DNA of 64,000 nt from Jaminaea rosea (taxonomy: Eukaryota > Basidiomycota > Exobasidiomycetes > Microstromatales). Made by a program: the position numbers and the translations under genes. Numbering within the stretch: position 1 is the stretch's first letter; every line of letters starts with the position of its first letter. Under the pieces are notes generated by a model. It worked only from the letters and a program-made list of their open reading frames with translations, ran no database searches and was not told where the DNA came from. Positions 62,761 through 64,000 of the stretch are shown here, one piece after another. The stretch covers positions 672,680 through 736,679 of the forward strand of contig NW_020289981.1 in assembly GCF_003144245.1 (NCBI RefSeq), written 5' to 3'.

Positions 62761-64000
62761 AAGCCCTGAGCGGCCGCGCTAGAGATGAGAGCTCAACGTC
62801 AGCGCCGCAATGGAAGATGGGACGTGAATTCGTCTTTTACTCACTGCACTTTGACAAATCCTCTGCTATGTCTTGCACCTTCTCTTTCGCTGTCCTCGTC
62901 TTGCAGTGTTGATGATCGATGTGGTGCTGATTGCTGATCTCTACGCTGACGCGCGAGTGCAGAAAAGGGTGGGACGTGGGCGCCTCTGTGGGATGCGTGG
63001 CGGACGTGGCAGTTCAGCTTCTGCTTGTGCGGTACTGTGGGCCAGCTGAAGCCAGTGATGACTCACCGCTACCGCGAGGCGCGGCTGACTTTGTCGGACG
63101 TTGTTCTCTGCTTTGTTTGTGGGGTGGTGGATGGGTCGATGCGGTTGTGAGGGGAAGAGGGAAGAGGGAAAACAGACGCGAGGTGGGTTTAAGTAGACGT
63201 TGGCGCGAGTGGATGTCTGTGTGGCTGTGCCCTCCCTGCGGGTGATTGCGCGATGGCGTCAACCACCGCCCTGCGGGTGATTGCAAGTTGCGAACGGCGG
63301 AGATGCGCAGCGTAAATGGGTCACAGATGATTGGTCGAGCGGATGCGCGAGTTCCCCGAAGATCGAACCAGGACGCGAAGATCGAGCAGGTCCGTGCACG
63401 AGGCAGCGGTAGCTACAGTATACCGTTCCTGACGCCATAACGCCGATGATTGGGCACGGATGGCCCGCAGCTTCGGTGCCGACTGCGCAGCTCCGGCGGC
63501 GCTGTGCAAGAATACGCTCAATCGACGACGACGGCGGCGTCAGACCGCCTGATCCATCGGTGCGCGGGCCGTAGGTCGAGCCGCATTCGCGACGGACACA
63601 TCGCCGAGGCTCATGTAAACCAGACTGGCGGACAGACGATCCCCGCGCAAGCTACTCTCGATATCTCCAAGTTAACGAGAGCCGTTCGGACCGCACCACG
63701 TCCCCGCTCCCTATCTGCCACGCACTTTTCTGAAGCAAACAGTTAAACAGTGTACGCAACACTTACTCAAATGAGCAAGATGACATCAGAACGAGCGAAC
63801 AAACGCAGTGCACGCTGATTTGCGCGTAAGGGTGGTGATGGGAGAGACACCTGGAAGGTTCGGGAAATTGAGAGAAAAGGCTGCTGCGGCCCGCCACGGG
63901 CTTCAATTTGCCAGAGAGCAATCAAAGTGGCTAGCTGTGGGTGCGTGAGTCGCTTGGGAGCATCTCTTTTGGCTCAGGGAAGGGCTGCTGATTGTCTACT
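62761..64000. other. Right-end region without supported genes
   Basis: About 1.2 kb with only short Arg/Gly-rich frames. A direct repeat of ccctgcgggtgattgc occurs at about 63232-63247 and 63270-63285. Part of a gene continuing beyond the window cannot be excluded. Confidence 0.5.

Noticed and set aside
32000-63000. Search for a transposase, reverse transcriptase, integrase or terminal repeats that would define a mobile element
   Set aside because: No DDE/RT/tyrosine-recombinase motifs or paired terminal repeats could be recognised, so the mobile-element idea remains only a hypothesis.

Overview
The window looks like nuclear DNA of a GC-rich, haploid-type basidiomycete, most likely a smut-lineage fungus (Ustilaginomycotina). 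The taxonomic guess is an inference. It rests on short 50-120 bp GT-AG introns, GC-rich low-complexity protein tails, a fungal CSL transcription factor, a fungal tRNA-Ser(GCT) and tRNA-Pro(CGG) that each carry an intron at position 37/38, and the absence of any operon layout.

Region 1 (about 0.3-20 kb) is dense and conserved. In order it holds a GLTSCR1-domain SWI/SNF-type subunit (-), the CCR4-NOT subunit Caf40/CNOT9 (+), a GH43 glycosidase (+), an Fhit-type HIT hydrolase (-), a Herp-like ubiquitin-fold ER membrane protein (-), a kinesin-6 motor (-), a CSL (Su(H)/CBF) DNA-binding factor (-) and the Rrp8 rRNA methyltransferase (-). Gaps are short, and the spliced models close in frame at every junction.

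Region 2 (about 20.3-32.4 kb) starts at an intron-bearing tRNA-Pro(CGG) whose 3' part is repeated 45 bp downstream. It is sparse. It holds a small secreted cysteine-rich protein, an intronless opine-dehydrogenase-type enzyme, a membrane protein whose frame is broken by two adjacent stop codons, an intron-bearing tRNA-Ser(GCT), minisatellites, and one poorly supported four-exon gene.

Region 3 (about 32.5-63 kb) is a patchwork of uncharacterised genes that occur as related copies within the window itself: (i) two spliced genes with a four-cysteine HNH-like zinc motif and a second DR-type HNH-like motif (37.8-40.5 and 44.6-46.1 kb), plus a decayed N-terminal copy at 32.6 kb; (ii) a pair of small proteins sharing one domain and one intron position (42.1-42.8 and 47.4-48.2 kb); (iii) a 1209-residue protein with a GIY-YIG-like nuclease motif (50.6-54.2 kb) and a broken, end-truncated copy (61.4-62.8 kb); (iv) two proteins with Zn2Cys6-spaced cysteines (55.1-56.7 and 59.3-60.5 kb) around an OTU-type cysteine protease gene (56.9-57.9 kb). 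No transposase, reverse transcriptase or integrase was seen.

Taken together, the right two thirds looks like an accessory, fast-turnover block next to a conserved block. It is enriched in nuclease-like, zinc-binding and deubiquitinase-like proteins. Whether they form one mobile or selfish unit, or are simply expanded lineage-specific families, cannot be decided from this window alone. All assignments rest on reading motifs by eye; no database search was possible.
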